This document shows, one piece after another, positions 33,607 to 43,256 of a stretch of 64,000 nt of DNA (the first letter of the stretch is position 1; each line of letters opens with the position of its first letter). Source of the DNA: Burkholderia sp. Bp9143 (lineage in GTDB: Bacteria; Pseudomonadota; Gammaproteobacteria; Burkholderiales; Burkholderiaceae); NCBI RefSeq assembly GCF_003853645.1, contig NZ_QTPO01000010.1, forward strand, positions 62,001 to 126,000, read 5' to 3'. The notes under the pieces were generated by a model. It did no database searches. It saw only the letters and a list, made by a program, of their open reading frames with translations, and was not told where the DNA came from. Position numbers and translations under genes: made by a program.

Positions 33607-34494
33607 TCATCGGCCCGAACGCTCGACCATCCCGCGCAGCTCCCTGGGAAAAAGCAGATCCCGCGCAAACGAATCGTCCTCTCTCACCAAGTCCGCAGCC
33701 TCAGGGAAGCCGAAGTAGTCCAGAAACAACGGCGTCTGCAAGATCAGCATGTCGAAGCCCGGCAGGACCGCATTTCCTCGGGACATCGCTGCCTGGAGCA
33801 GCGGGGTGGGCTGATTCTTCATCAGGATGTCGCAAACCTGCGCCGTCGCATCCAGCCGGCCGGGCGGAACAGGCAGCGGGTCGGACGGTTTCAGGCCCAA
33901 TGGCGACGCGTTGATCACGAGATCGAAACCCGCCGGGTCGTTGCTGTCCTGAACCGACGTTTTCACGCCGTATCGCGACTCGACGGAATTCGCGAGCTCC
34001 TGCGCCCTGGATGTCTCCGGATCGAAAATGGCAATCCTCGAAACCTCGGCTTCCGCCAATGCAGTCGCGATCGCGGAGGCCGCGCCGCCGGCACCGATCA
34101 ACAGCACCGCCTTGCCGCGGTATGTCAGCGAGTATCGGTCCATCGACTTGACGAAGCCGAGCCCGTCGAACAGGTCGCCCTCGAGCTCGCCTTGCTCGTT
34201 GCGGCGGATCGTGTTCACCGCGTTCGCGGTGGCAGCCCCCTTCGAACAGCGGTCGACCAGTTGTGCCGCTGCTGTCTTGTGGGGAATGGACAGCACCATG
34301 CCGCGCGTCGTCGACGACCGAAACAGCGAACGCACCGTGTCCACCAGATTCTCGGGCTTCACATGAAGCGGAACCATGACGGCATCGATGCCGCACAGCG
34401 GAAGCACCCTGTTGAAGATCTCGGGCGTTCGTACCTGGTCGATGGGATCCGCGACCATGAAGAAAACGCCGGTTTTGCCGGTAATCATATGCAT
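33607..34494 (-). CDS. Shikimate 5-dehydrogenase family protein (AroE-like)
   Basis: The 295-residue protein has the AroE layout: N-terminal substrate domain with GMVLSIPHKTAA (the catalytic Lys in the SxPHK variant of VTxPxK) and TANAVNTI. The Rossmann loop LLIGAGGAASAIATAL and VINASPLGLKPSDPLPVP follow. AroE-like proteins in catabolic operons (YdiB, RifI and others) reduce or oxidise hydroxy-cyclic acids, not always shikimate. Here it closes a hydroxyproline-type operon, so a cyclic hydroxy-imino acid or related keto acid may be the substrate. A broken relative lies at 31404. The start could be 34494 or two codons later. Confidence 0.87.
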   Translation of the reverse strand: MHMITGKTGVFFMVADPIDQVRTPEIFNRVLPLCGIDAVMVPLHVKPENLVDTVRSLFRSSTTRGMVLSIPHKTAAAQLVDRCSKGAATANAVNTIRRNEQGELEGDLFDGLGFVKSMDRYSLTYRGKAVLLIGAGGAASAIATALAEAEVSRIAIFDPETSRAQELANSVESRYGVKTSVQDSNDPAGFDLVINASPLGLKPSDPLPVPPGRLDATAQVCDILMKNQPTPLLQAAMSRGNAVLPGFDMLILQTPLFLDYFGFPEAADLVREDDSFARDLLFPRELRGMVERSGR

Positions 34495-34603
34495 CCGATA
34501 TTAGAGAGAACTGCGCTTTCGAAGGTGTCGCTCCGGCCTGTCGAAAGACAGCAGGCCATGCAGGCAACGAATCGACGCGTATCCGCGCGATTCGGTAATT
34601 CCG

Positions 34604-35623
34604 TCAACCCTCACCCCACGTATCGCTGAGCATGAATCCAGCAGCAAGCGGATCATCCGGGTCGACGCCGATCTGTTCGACGCTGTAGATCCATGCCCGC
34701 CCGGTCACTCGCGGAAGAACGGCGGGTTTGTGGCCGACCTGGGTGCGCCCCAGGAGCGCCACCTTGAATTCACTGCCGATCGTCGAGCGCGAAGTAAGCT
34801 GGCTTCCCACCTCGACTTCACCTCGCGCGGCGAGCGTCGCCAGATTGGCCGAGCTGCCCGTGCCGCACGGCGACCGGTCGATACGTCCGGGCGGCAAGGT
34901 CGTGCAGGTCTGATAGGTCGAGTTGTCCACTCGATTGCGAAACATCACGTAGGCGATCTGGTTGATCTGCGGGTAAAGCGGATGCTGGACCTCGACCTGA
35001 GCATTGATGACACTTCTCAGGCTCACCCCGAGGTCGGCGAGCTGGCGGGCGTTCTGAGGCACGATGTCGATTCCCAACTGGCTCACGTCGACCAACGCGT
35101 AATAGACGCCCCCAAATGCGATGTCGACCTTGACTTCACCGTACCGTTCGGTTGCGATGGGCACATCCAACTGTTCGACAAAGGCCGGAACCATGTCGAG
35201 CGACACGCCGACGCAACGGCCGTCGCGACAGGTCGCCCGCGCCGTCACAAGACCGGCGGGCGTATCCAGCACGACGGTCGTTTCCGGCTCCTGCATCGGC
35301 ACCATCCCGAGCTCGAGCAGCGCGGTCACCACGCAGATCGAATTGCTCCCGGACATCGGATGAGCCTTGTCCGACTGGAGCACGATGAAGCCCGCGTCGG
35401 CTTCCGGGCGCGTGGGCGGCAGCAGCAGATTGACCGACATCTGCAGGCAGCCGCGCGGCTCGAGCACGACCAGCCGTCGCAAACTGTCATCCACCTCGTT
35501 GATGTAGTTCATCTTGTCGAGCATGGTCTCGCCCGGAATATCCACCACGCCTCCGGTGATGACCTTGCCGATCTCGCCCTCGCAATGCACGCCAACCAAC
35601 TGCAAACTCTTTTTCCAGCGCAT
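34604..35623 (-). CDS. Proline racemase family, Ser/Cys active-site variant
   Basis: The 339-residue protein has the proline racemase fold, but the first active-site element MCGH reads MSGS here (Ser91, Ser93). The second, DRSPCGTG, keeps Cys253. In this family Cys/Cys enzymes are racemases or 2-epimerases. Members with a changed first Cys include trans-3-hydroxy-L-proline dehydratases (Thr) and Ser/Cys variants with epimerase or dehydratase activity. I therefore expect 3- or 4-hydroxyproline dehydration or epimerisation, not proline racemisation. It is a minus-strand operon member after the DadA-like gene, and distinct from the Cys/Cys epimerase at 36980. Confidence 0.88.
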   Translation of the reverse strand: MRWKKSLQLVGVHCEGEIGKVITGGVVDIPGETMLDKMNYINEVDDSLRRLVVLEPRGCLQMSVNLLLPPTRPEADAGFIVLQSDKAHPMSGSNSICVVTALLELGMVPMQEPETTVVLDTPAGLVTARATCRDGRCVGVSLDMVPAFVEQLDVPIATERYGEVKVDIAFGGVYYALVDVSQLGIDIVPQNARQLADLGVSLRSVINAQVEVQHPLYPQINQIAYVMFRNRVDNSTYQTCTTLPPGRIDRSPCGTGSSANLATLAARGEVEVGSQLTSRSTIGSEFKVALLGRTQVGHKPAVLPRVTGRAWIYSVEQIGVDPDDPLAAGFMLSDTWGEG

Positions 35624-35693
35624 GATTCACCTGCTTCGGTTAGTTTGACCCGCTGACCCAATACCGCGAAAACCCGCCCCGCCGCACGTCTCG

Positions 35694-36983
35694 CTAACCA
35701 AAACGGTAGGCGCTGAACGGCGTCAAATCCTGCTTCGGTGCGCGGCCCGCGGCTAGATCGGCGATCAGGCGACCGGTCGTGGCGCCCAGCGTGAGGCCAA
35801 GCTGCCCGTGCCCGATCGCCATCAGTACGTTGGGCAGGCGTCGGGAACGGTCGATGATCGGTTTCGTATCGGGCAGGAAAGGCCGATAGCCGACGCCGAA
35901 TTCGTGCTGGTCGGTACGCAACTCGGGCAGGATCCGCTTTGCCTTGCTCAGAATGATTTCGGCCCGTTTGAAGTTCGGCGCGGCGTTGCGGCCGGCAAAC
36001 TCGATCGTGCCGCCGATTTGCAGGCCTCGCGTCATTGGCGTGAAGCAGAACCCACCATCTGCATAAATCACCGAATGGCGGAACTCGACGCCCGGATGAC
36101 TCAGGAGGGTTTGATACCCCGCGACGCCTTCCAACGGCACATCGACGCCCAACTGGGTAAAGAACCGGCGTGATCCAACTCCCGCCGCCACCACCACATG
36201 CGATGCGGCGATCCGCTCTCCATTCGAAAGCGTGACCCCGGTTGCGCGCCCGGACGCTTCATCGATGCGATCGGCACCGAAGCGCATGCGCTGCCCGCCT
36301 TGCGCGAGGAAGCTGTCGGTCAGCGCCGAGACGAACCCCGCCGTGTCACTGACGAATCGCCACTGCGGCAGCAGCAATCCATGCGAAAACCGCCCCGCGA
36401 GTGCGGGCTCGAGATCCGCGATATCGGATGCGTCAAGCTCCTGCGACGTGAAACCGAGCGACTGCCGAATCTCGTTATGGGCGCGCTCTCGCTCGATCCC
36501 TGCGGGGCTGTCGAAGACTTCCATGACGGGGCGCTGCACGAGCAATGCCTTGTCGTCACACGCGTCGAGCAAAGGCCCGTAATCCGCGAACACATCCTGC
36601 GTCAGCGACGCCATTGCATGCGCAATGTCCTTGATGCGCGCGTGCGTGGCGCATGACATGAATCGCAAGAACCACGGCAGGATGCGCGGCAGCGCGCTCG
36701 GGCGCAGCGCAAGTGGCCCGGTCTGATCCATCAGCCATCCGGGCACCTTCATCAGGATGCCCGGCTTCGACAGCGGAATGATCTCGCCGACCGAGATCTG
36801 GCCGCAACTCCACTTCACCGTGCTGTCACCCACCTGCTCGGGGTCGACCAGCGTGACCGAATAGCCGCTGCGCTGGAGATAGAGCGCACAGCACGTCCCC
36901 ACGATGCCGCCGCCAATCACGACCGCCGACTCCTGCCTTCCGGCGGCGGTGGCCGGCATCCGTTCACTGGGTAGCGCGCTCAT
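35694..36983 (-). CDS. DadA-like FAD-dependent D-amino acid dehydrogenase
   Basis: The 429-residue DAO-family flavoprotein has an N-terminal FAD loop [27 protein letters not shown] and a C-terminal [24 protein letters not shown] segment typical of DadA. The first codons overlap the stop of the epimerase gene (ATGA), so the genes are translationally coupled. In hydroxyproline breakdown the product of the 2-epimerase, cis-4-hydroxy-D-proline, is oxidised by a DadA-like dehydrogenase to pyrroline-4-hydroxy-2-carboxylate. That is the expected role. It would feed electrons to the respiratory chain. Confidence 0.92.
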   Translation of the reverse strand: MSALPSERMPATAAGRQESAVVIGGGIVGTCCALYLQRSGYSVTLVDPEQVGDSTVKWSCGQISVGEIIPLSKPGILMKVPGWLMDQTGPLALRPSALPRILPWFLRFMSCATHARIKDIAHAMASLTQDVFADYGPLLDACDDKALLVQRPVMEVFDSPAGIERERAHNEIRQSLGFTSQELDASDIADLEPALAGRFSHGLLLPQWRFVSDTAGFVSALTDSFLAQGGQRMRFGADRIDEASGRATGVTLSNGERIAASHVVVAAGVGSRRFFTQLGVDVPLEGVAGYQTLLSHPGVEFRHSVIYADGGFCFTPMTRGLQIGGTIEFAGRNAAPNFKRAEIILSKAKRILPELRTDQHEFGVGYRPFLPDTKPIIDRSRRLPNVLMAIGHGQLGLTLGATTGRLIADLAAGRAPKQDLTPFSAYRFG

Positions 36984-37996
36984 TTGGCGAAATCCTGCAA
37001 GCTGAAACCGTGCGCGTACGGTTGCGCATCGTCAACGTAATGCTCGCCGCGTCCGGTAATCCACGCACGGCCTTCGACACTCGGATAAACGGCGTCGAGG
37101 CCACTTTCCAGCTTCGTGGTTCCCTCGACGCGACCGACGAAGCGGCTGAGAATCAGGCTTTCGTGCGTGAATGGCTGCCCGTCACGCAGCAAGCCGCGAG
37201 CGTAGCGCTGCGCGACGCGCGCCGACGTACCGGTACCGCACGGCGACCGATCGATCAGGAGTTCCCCCGCGATGACCACCGCCCTCGCATCCGCGTCCGC
37301 CGCTACCGGCCTGCCGGTCCACATGCAATGCTTCACACCGCGGATCTTCGGGTTGTCGGGATGAACCACGTCGACCGCCGCGTTGACCAGCCGCTGAACT
37401 TCCCAGCCCCATGCGAGCAGTTGATCCGGCGTGAAGTGTTCACATCCGGGGTAGTTCTCCTGCACGTCGACGATCGGGTAGAAATTCCCGCCGTACGCGA
37501 TGTCGACGGTCAGCTTGCCGAGAGTCGGCAGCGTGATTTCGAGGTCGCGATGCAGCAGGAAGCTGGGCACATTGGTGAAACGAACGGATTTGACCTTGTC
37601 GCCATCCATGTCGTAGCGGGCCGTCACTTGTCCGGCCGGCACGTCGACGACGACCAGGCCGGGTTGCTTCGGCGCGATCAGGCCGGACTCGAGCGCGAAC
37701 GAAATCGAGCCGATCGTGGCATGCCCGCACATCGGCAGACATCCGGACGTCTCGGCGAACAGCAAACTGAAATCCGCGTTTTCGCTGATCGCCGGGTAGA
37801 ACAGCGTGCCGGACATATGAGCGTGGCCGCGCGGCTCCATCATCAACGCACGGCGCACCCAGTCGAAGTGTTCGACAAAATACAGTCGGCGATCATTCAT
37901 CGTCGCGCCGACCAGTTCCGGCGCCCCGTCGATCACCATCCGGACCGGCATGCCTTCGGTATGCCCCTCGATGCATTTAAAGCTGTATTTCGACAT
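36980..37996 (-). CDS. 4-hydroxyproline 2-epimerase (proline racemase family, Cys/Cys)
   Basis: The 338-residue protein has both catalytic cysteines, Cys90 in [10 protein letters not shown] and Cys253 in [12 protein letters not shown]. The conserved [11 protein letters not shown] block and the C-terminal V.GRAWITG are also present. Cys/Cys enzymes next to a DadA-like oxidase are typically trans-4-hydroxy-L-proline 2-epimerases, which invert C2 to give cis-4-hydroxy-D-proline. It is coupled to the DadA-like gene by ATGA overlap and lies downstream of an ABC transporter on the same strand. Proline racemase is the alternative. Confidence 0.92.
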   Translation of the reverse strand: MSKYSFKCIEGHTEGMPVRMVIDGAPELVGATMNDRRLYFVEHFDWVRRALMMEPRGHAHMSGTLFYPAISENADFSLLFAETSGCLPMCGHATIGSISFALESGLIAPKQPGLVVVDVPAGQVTARYDMDGDKVKSVRFTNVPSFLLHRDLEITLPTLGKLTVDIAYGGNFYPIVDVQENYPGCEHFTPDQLLAWGWEVQRLVNAAVDVVHPDNPKIRGVKHCMWTGRPVAADADARAVVIAGELLIDRSPCGTGTSARVAQRYARGLLRDGQPFTHESLILSRFVGRVEGTTKLESGLDAVYPSVEGRAWITGRGEHYVDDAQPYAHGFSLQDFAK

Positions 37997-38035
37997 GTTG
38001 GCTATCTCGCACTTCTGTCAGTGAATTGTTTCGGC

Positions 38036-38701
38036 TCAGTACGCAAAGCGCTTGAGGAACCGCGACTCGACCACGCCGACGAGACGCGTCAGCGGAAAGG
38101 CCACCAGGAAATAGATGATCGCGACGGTCGTCAGGAACTCGACCGGATGCGCGGTGCTGTTGGAGATGTTTTGCCCGACGAACATCAGGTCCGCGATGCC
38201 GACCGACGAGATCAGCGCGCTTTCCTTGAACAGGCTCACGATGTTCGACAAGAGCGGCGGAATCGCCCGCAGCAGTGCCTGCGGAAAGATCACATAGAGC
38301 ACCTTGGCCTGCGGCGTGAGGCTCAGCGCAATGCATGCGTCATGCTGCTCGGACGAGATCGACTTCAGCGAACCACGGAAGGTCTCGCTGGTGATCGCCG
38401 TCATGTAAAGCGTCAGCGAGATCAGCACCGACAGATAAGGCGGAATCGGCAGGCGGAACAACACCGGGAAGCAGAAGAACACCCAGAACAGCTGAATCAA
38501 CAGCGGCGTGCCGCGGAAGAGTTCAACGTAGAAGGTCGTGATCGCCGTCACCCAGCGCGACGGCGCCATGCGCAACAGACTCAGGACGAACCCGCCCAGG
38601 CTGCCGACGATCGCACAGATGCTGGTGAATCCGAGCGTCAGCCCGAGGCCCTTCAGCAACACCAGCCAGTACGGCAGGACAATCGAAAAATCGAGAGACA
38701 T
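38036..38701 (-). CDS. Polar amino-acid ABC transporter permease (HisM/GlnP family)
   Basis: The 221-residue permease has five hydrophobic segments. The family start LKGLGLTLGFTSICAIVGSLGGFVL and FRGTPLLIQLFWVFF precede the EAA loop (SEQHDACIALSLTPQAKVLYVIFPQAL), which contacts the ATPase. The ATG at 38701 follows GAGGAG. It pairs with the permease at 38712, just 10 bases upstream, to form a heterodimeric channel. The operon context suggests import of hydroxyproline or a related imino acid. A fragment of a relative lies at 31698. Confidence 0.92.
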   Translation of the reverse strand: MSLDFSIVLPYWLVLLKGLGLTLGFTSICAIVGSLGGFVLSLLRMAPSRWVTAITTFYVELFRGTPLLIQLFWVFFCFPVLFRLPIPPYLSVLISLTLYMTAITSETFRGSLKSISSEQHDACIALSLTPQAKVLYVIFPQALLRAIPPLLSNIVSLFKESALISSVGIADLMFVGQNISNSTAHPVEFLTTVAIIYFLVAFPLTRLVGVVESRFLKRFAY

Positions 38702-38711
38702 TTTCTGCTCC

Positions 38712-39383
38712 TCAACGCTGCATGGCGGCATCCTGGCGACGCTCGATGACGTGCACCATTCGTGAGATCGGCACCGAGAGCGCGAGGTAAATGAGTGCAA
38801 CGACCGAATACGTTTCCAGCGGACGATAGGCCTCGGTCGCGAGACTCTTGCCGACGTACATCAGATCCGCAACGGCCACGATCGCGACGAGCGCGCTCTG
38901 CTGAAGCGTGCCGATGCCATTGGTCATCAACACCGGCATCGCGCTGCGCAGCGCTTGTGGCAGCACGACGTAGACGGTCCGTTGCCACGGCTTCAGCCCG
39001 AGTGCGACGCACGCGTCCAGGTGTTCCTTCGGAACGGCCTGCACCCCGGCGCGATACGCCTCCGCGTTGAATGCGGTCAAGTTGAGGCCGAGCGCGAGCA
39101 CGCCCATCACGATCGGATCGACAAAGACGTCGACCATCATCGGGATGCAGTAAAAGAACCAGACGATTTGTAGCAGCGCGGGCGTGCAGCGGAAAAACTC
39201 GATGAAGAGTTGGGCCGGCCAGCGCACGATCGCCCAACGGCTCATGGCCACGAGACACAGCAGAAAGCCGAGCACGACGCCCATCACGTTCGCCGCGATT
39301 GCAAGCTCGAGGGTGACCAGCAAACCATCGAACAGCTTGCCGACACTGCCGACAAGGAAATTGAAATCGAATTGGTAGTTCAT
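38712..39383 (-). CDS. Polar amino-acid ABC transporter permease (HisM/GlnP family)
   Basis: The 223-residue inner-membrane permease has the FDGLLVTLELAIAANVMGVVLGFLL start, EFFRCTPALLQIVWFFY, and the EAA loop KEHLDACVALGLKPWQRTVYVVLPQAL. It is the second channel subunit of the transporter encoded between 38036 and 41193. ATG 39383 starts the conserved part; the open frame upstream overlaps the ATPase gene. The gap to the ATPase gene is 10 bases. Confidence 0.92.
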   Translation of the reverse strand: MNYQFDFNFLVGSVGKLFDGLLVTLELAIAANVMGVVLGFLLCLVAMSRWAIVRWPAQLFIEFFRCTPALLQIVWFFYCIPMMVDVFVDPIVMGVLALGLNLTAFNAEAYRAGVQAVPKEHLDACVALGLKPWQRTVYVVLPQALRSAMPVLMTNGIGTLQQSALVAIVAVADLMYVGKSLATEAYRPLETYSVVALIYLALSVPISRMVHVIERRQDAAMQR

Positions 39384-39393
39384 GGTCTCGACC

Positions 39394-40224
39394 TCAATCC
39401 AGGTGCAGGACTTTCTCGAGGAACTCGCGCGTGCGCGCTTCCTTCGGGCATTTGAAGATCTCGGCCGGCGCACCTTGCTCGACGATCTTGCCACCCGCGC
39501 AAAACACCACCCGCGTCGCAATATCTCGGGCGAAGTGCATGTCGTGCGTGACGATGATCATCGCCATCTTCTGCTCGGCAAGCTTGAGCATCACGTTCTG
39601 GACTTCGATGACCATCTCCGGGTCGAGCGCGGACGTCACCTCGTCGAACAGCATCAGCTTGGGTTCGAGCATCAACGCGCGGGCAATCGCGACCCGCTGC
39701 TTCTGCCCGCCGGACAACTGGCTTGGATAGGCGTTCAGCTTGCTTTCAAGGCCGAGGCGCGCGAGATACGTGCGGGCACGCTCGGTCGCGTCCTCCTTCG
39801 ACAGCCCGCCAACCTTCATCGGCGCCAGAATCAGGTTGCCGAGCACCGACAGGTGCGGAAACAGCGTGTAGTGCTGGAATACCATGCCGATCTGCTTCTG
39901 CAGCTTCGTGTCGATGCGCTTCGCCCGGCCCGAGTCGGCGCCGTGGATATACGGCTTGCCCTGGAACGCGATCTCACCGCCCTGAACGCCTTCGAGTCCC
40001 ATCATCACGCGCAGCAGCGAACTCTTGCCGCTGCCGCTCGGGCCGATGATCACGAGCCGGTCGTCCGCGCGCATGTTCAGGTTCATCCGGTCCATCACGA
40101 CGAGATTCTCGCCGTACGACTTGTACACGTCCCGAAGCTGAACGAAATCACCTTGGTTCGCGTCATTGACGGCACAGACGTTCGGAGCGGACGATTGCAC
40201 GATTTTCACTTGGGATGACAACAT
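39394..40224 (-). CDS. Amino-acid ABC transporter ATP-binding protein
   Basis: The 276-residue ATPase of the HisP/GlnQ type has Walker A GPSGSGKSS (61-69), Q-loop VFQHYTLFPH, signature LSGGQKQR (170-177), Walker B LMLFDE (190-195) and switch His in IIVTHDM. About 25 extra residues precede the usual start (VQLRDVYKSYGE), so translation may begin later. It powers the two permeases encoded just downstream; the binding protein is encoded just upstream. Confidence 0.94.
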   Translation of the reverse strand: MLSSQVKIVQSSAPNVCAVNDANQGDFVQLRDVYKSYGENLVVMDRMNLNMRADDRLVIIGPSGSGKSSLLRVMMGLEGVQGGEIAFQGKPYIHGADSGRAKRIDTKLQKQIGMVFQHYTLFPHLSVLGNLILAPMKVGGLSKEDATERARTYLARLGLESKLNAYPSQLSGGQKQRVAIARALMLEPKLMLFDEVTSALDPEMVIEVQNVMLKLAEQKMAMIIVTHDMHFARDIATRVVFCAGGKIVEQGAPAEIFKCPKEARTREFLEKVLHLD

Positions 40225-40359
40225 GGAGACTTCCTCGATCCGAGCGCCTTTGGGGCGCTCGCGGTTTGAATCGAACCCGATGATTCGCCTCAGAGGGGTG
40301 TCGCTTGCGCCACATCACGCGGCGGGGCGATCCGTCGCCACGCCGCCCCCTCACGACCC

Positions 40360-41193
40360 TTACTTCGCCTGTGCGAGCGTTTCCCGAACCGACGCCTTGA
40401 CCAGTCGCTCCATTTCTCCCGACTTGATTTCATCGTCGATGAACTTGTTCAGGAGGGCGATATCCGCGGCCGGCGTCTCCTTCCGAACGCCGAAGCAAAT
40501 GCCTTGCTGCGCGAGCGGCGGATTCGGCTGAAGGGTCACTGCCCAGTCGGCGTGCGCTTCGGTCAGAAGCCGGTTCGTCATGTTGTCGTCGGCCAGCATG
40601 TCGGCGCGCTTCGACATGAGTGCAAGCCGCGTCTCGTCATAGCCCGGCAGCCGCATGACCTGAGCCTGCTTCAGCACCCCCGTAATGGCCTTGTCCTGCG
40701 CCGTTCCGGACATGACGGCCACGATCACGCCGGGTTTGTCGATATCGGAAATGGCATGAACGGCCTTGGGAAGCTTAGGGTTGTTCTTGTTGTAAGCGAG
40801 GGTGACGCTGTAGTCGATTGCCGCCTTCGAGAAAGCGATGGCCTTCTCACGCTCCGGTGTGTCATTGAGCGACAACGACATGTCCCACTTGTCCGATTGC
40901 AGGCCGGCGACGATGTTGTCCCAGGTGGTGTCCACGAATTCAACCTTGACCTTCAGGACCTTTTCCCCAAAAGCCCGGCAAATTTCGGAGAACATGCCGC
41001 TGTATTGGCCCGTCTTCGGGTCGCGCATGACGTACGGCGGCGACGTGGCTGCGCCGCATCGCAGCACACCGGCCTTCCTCACGCTTTGCCAAGTGGAGCT
41101 GTCCTGCGCGTGCGAAGGCGCGCTGGCGAACAGCGAAGCGAATGCGGCACCGCAGAGGAAAGCGTGACGCAAGAATTTCGACATCCCAACCAT
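40360..41193 (-). CDS. Amino-acid ABC transporter substrate-binding protein
   Basis: The 277-residue SBP_bac_3 protein has a signal peptide ending at SAPSHAQ. The mature start is STWQSVRKAGVLRCGAATSPPYVMRDPKTGQYSGM, with the D/E-rich WDMSLSLNDTPEREKAIAFS motif. It is the promoter-proximal gene of the transporter/hydroxyproline operon. The ATG at 41193 has AAGGGG seven bases upstream. A leader of about 350 bases separates it from the putative promoter at 41550-41577. The natural ligand is probably hydroxyproline or another imino or amino acid of this pathway. Confidence 0.93.
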   Translation of the reverse strand: MVGMSKFLRHAFLCGAAFASLFASAPSHAQDSSTWQSVRKAGVLRCGAATSPPYVMRDPKTGQYSGMFSEICRAFGEKVLKVKVEFVDTTWDNIVAGLQSDKWDMSLSLNDTPEREKAIAFSKAAIDYSVTLAYNKNNPKLPKAVHAISDIDKPGVIVAVMSGTAQDKAITGVLKQAQVMRLPGYDETRLALMSKRADMLADDNMTNRLLTEAHADWAVTLQPNPPLAQQGICFGVRKETPAADIALLNKFIDDEIKSGEMERLVKASVRETLAQAK

Positions 41194-42054
41194 TTTGAAC
41201 CCCTTAATTGAAATTAGCCCTAAAACGGACTCAAACTAACGGCACATCGCACCGCTATCCAAAGTTTGCATTCAACTTCGAAATCACCTTTGGACGTCGA
41301 ATTCCTCACGCCCATTCGTTCCAGCGATTAATCTTTCCTCTGAGCGTTCTCCTCAAAAAAAGCGTGACGATGCGATAGCACTTACGCCAGACACCCTGAT
41401 TTCTTCAGTTTTCCCGCGTGCCCGATCGCGCCGGGAGGCCAACATGCGCTCGTTCGGCAGCGCATCCGCGCCGGGACCTCCATGCTTCATATCTGCGCCC
41501 GCTGGCTCCAACCGACACCCCATCTGCAGCACCGCTTCGTTACACACATATTGTCGACCCAATGACGACAATGTCAATCGGAAAATTTAATCTCCGCGTC
41601 TCCGTGGATCGCTCTCTTCCCCGCTGGACAAGCGTTTGACGGCGCCGATAGGGAAAAACCCGATTCGAAAATACCCTGCGGCGGCCCGCATCCCATTGAC
41701 ACTTTTCGGGCCCGGTGCAATCATAAGTCGACATTACGTCGACCAAAAATCGGCGCAAAAAATTGAGTACCCGGCCCCCAAAGGCACCCCGCGCGCTCGT
41801 GCAGGGCACGCGTCGAGGCGAGCTCCACGTACCGAACCAGTCGGTGGGGGCAAAAGTCTGAAGCAGAAGGTCTTAGGAACAATGCATTCGTACCGGCACA
41901 TCGCTATCACGATGATTTGGACGGCAAGTCAGCCGCTAGCGGTTACGAATGCGAGCGAGAGGCGCAGAAAAGGGGCGCGCACGTCAACTTGTATGAAGAA
42001 GCAGTCACTTGCGACTGCGTCACAGCAAAACGGCATTCACACACAGGAGGCTAT
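41194..42054. other. Long divergent control region, ABC operon / tautomerase
   Basis: These 861 bases hold no supported gene. They carry the promoter/operator at 41550-41577 facing the ABC operon. A second putative promoter on the plus strand has TTGACA at 41696-41701 and AATCAT at 41719-41724. A GTCGAC-N5-GTCGAC repeat at 41727-41743 overlaps where transcription would start. The leader between 41194 and 41545 is long for a binding-protein gene and may fold, but I could not define a riboswitch. Confidence 0.5.
41550..41577 (-). promoter_or_regulatory. Promoter/operator of the ABC-hydroxyproline operon
   Basis: On the minus strand a TTGACA -35 box is followed by ATTGTCG-N9-CGACAAT, a perfect seven-base inverted repeat whose end (GACAAT) doubles as the -10 box. 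The 28-base element differs at only two positions from the one at 44320-44347 on the plus strand. The inverted repeat covers the whole spacer, so a bound repressor would block RNA polymerase. The GntR protein encoded at 42325 is the obvious candidate. Confidence 0.75.
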
Positions 42055-42261
42055 ATGCCGATTATTCGCCTTGAAATACTTACCGGCAGGACACATGCAC
42101 AGAAATCCGAACTCGCCGAGGTCCTGACGCGCGAGACGGCGCGCATCGCCAAATGCGCGCAATCGGATGTTCAACTCGTGATTACCGAGGTCGACCGCTC
42201 ATTGTGGTCGGTTGGGGGGATTCTCGCGGAACCGAATCCGAAACTGGCCGCGGCAAAATAA
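42055..42261 (+). CDS. 4-oxalocrotonate tautomerase family protein
   Basis: The 68-residue protein of the tautomerase superfamily has the catalytic N-terminal Pro exposed once Met is removed (MPIIRLEILTGRT). The helix AQKSELAEVLTRETARIAKC and a VQLVITEVDRSLWSVGG strand follow, as in 4-OT. The ATG at 42055 is preceded by a full AGGAGG. Family members ketonise enols such as 2-hydroxymuconate. Here it stands alone between the ABC operon promoter and the GntR gene, so it may act on an enol or enamine from the hydroxyproline or hydantoin route. It is a little longer than the usual 62 residues. Confidence 0.9.
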   Translation: MPIIRLEILTGRTHAQKSELAEVLTRETARIAKCAQSDVQLVITEVDRSLWSVGGILAEPNPKLAAAK

Positions 42262-42324
42262 CAAATCCACACGCGTCACTGCGGGAGGTGGCGCGCATGG
42301 CTTGGTCCCGATAGGGTCGGCAGG

Positions 42325-43089
42325 TTACTCCGCCATCGTGGGCGACTTCTCTCGATTGGGCGCGATATAAGTCAGAGGGACACCCGCGGTCAGGTTGCGG
42401 TCCATGAACTGCATGAACCGTCCCTTGAACTGCACCGCATGCCGATGCGCGCACTCTTCCGCCTTGTCCGCATCGCCTTGCACAATCGCATCGACCATGT
42501 CGGTATGGTCGCTGGCCATTTCCTTGACGCTGATATCCGGATCCAGTGCCTTGAACTGAAAGTGAAGGTGTAGCATCCGCCGCCCTTCATCGAGCAGCCG
42601 GCGATACAGGTCGGCGAAGTAGATATTTCTTCCCGCTTGCGCGATCGCCATGTGGAAGTCGTAATTGGACTCGATCATGGGCAGGCTGTCGCCCAGCTTG
42701 ATGCTTGCGGCAATACCTTTCTCGTAGCCCTTTTGCATTTCCCGAATTTTGGCGAGGTCGGCCGGAGTACGGTGCAATGCGGCAAGACGTGTGGTGACAC
42801 GTTGCAACAGATCCAGCGCATCGAGATACTCCGGAACGCGCGCGAAATCCATCGGCGTTACGACGGTGCTCCGATTGGCGAGCGTCGTGACCAAGCCGTC
42901 CGCGGACAGGCGAACCAACGCCTCCCGAACCGGCGAGCGCGACAGGTCGAAGCGTTCCGCCAGCCCCACTTCATCCAGAGGCATGCCTGGCGCAAGCCTC
43001 ATCGTCAGAATTTCGTCTCGCAGGACTGCATACACCCGGGCGGCGCCTGTTTCCTTGCCGGTGGGATTTTGGACTGATGGCCTGGCCAT
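42325..43089 (-). CDS. GntR-family regulator, FadR/FCD subgroup
   Basis: The 254-residue regulator has an N-terminal winged HTH (RVYAVLRDEILTMRLAPGMPLDEVGLAERFDLSRSPVREALVRLSADGLV). The helical FCD domain follows, with candidate metal-binding residues Asp in NYDFHMAIAQ and His residues in SDHTDMVDAI and CAHRHAVQF. The N-terminal tail of ~15 residues is polar. It is central to the locus, between the ABC-hydroxyproline operon and the hydantoinase operon. Nearly identical ATTGTCG-N9-CGACAAT sites stand before both, so it is their likely common repressor. The ligand may be an organic or imino acid. Confidence 0.92.
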   Translation of the reverse strand: MARPSVQNPTGKETGAARVYAVLRDEILTMRLAPGMPLDEVGLAERFDLSRSPVREALVRLSADGLVTTLANRSTVVTPMDFARVPEYLDALDLLQRVTTRLAALHRTPADLAKIREMQKGYEKGIAASIKLGDSLPMIESNYDFHMAIAQAGRNIYFADLYRRLLDEGRRMLHLHFQFKALDPDISVKEMASDHTDMVDAIVQGDADKAEECAHRHAVQFKGRFMQFMDRNLTAGVPLTYIAPNREKSPTMAE

Positions 43090-43256
43090 GTTGAGCTTCC
43101 TGAAATTCGGTCACGGATGCACTGGCTTGCACGTACGAGCCGAAGTGCTCGGCGCCCGCTTGGGGCGCCGCTGGTGAGATCCCTCATCCATTTGAGTAAA
43201 TCATGCTAGCACAACCCGCCATGCGGCCTTCGGCGGCGGGGAGGCCGGCCGGCACC

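Noticed and set aside
41194-41545. Riboswitch in the long leader of the ABC operon
   Set aside because: I could not identify a conserved core of any known class (glycine, SAM, TPP, guanidine) or a terminator/antiterminator pair.
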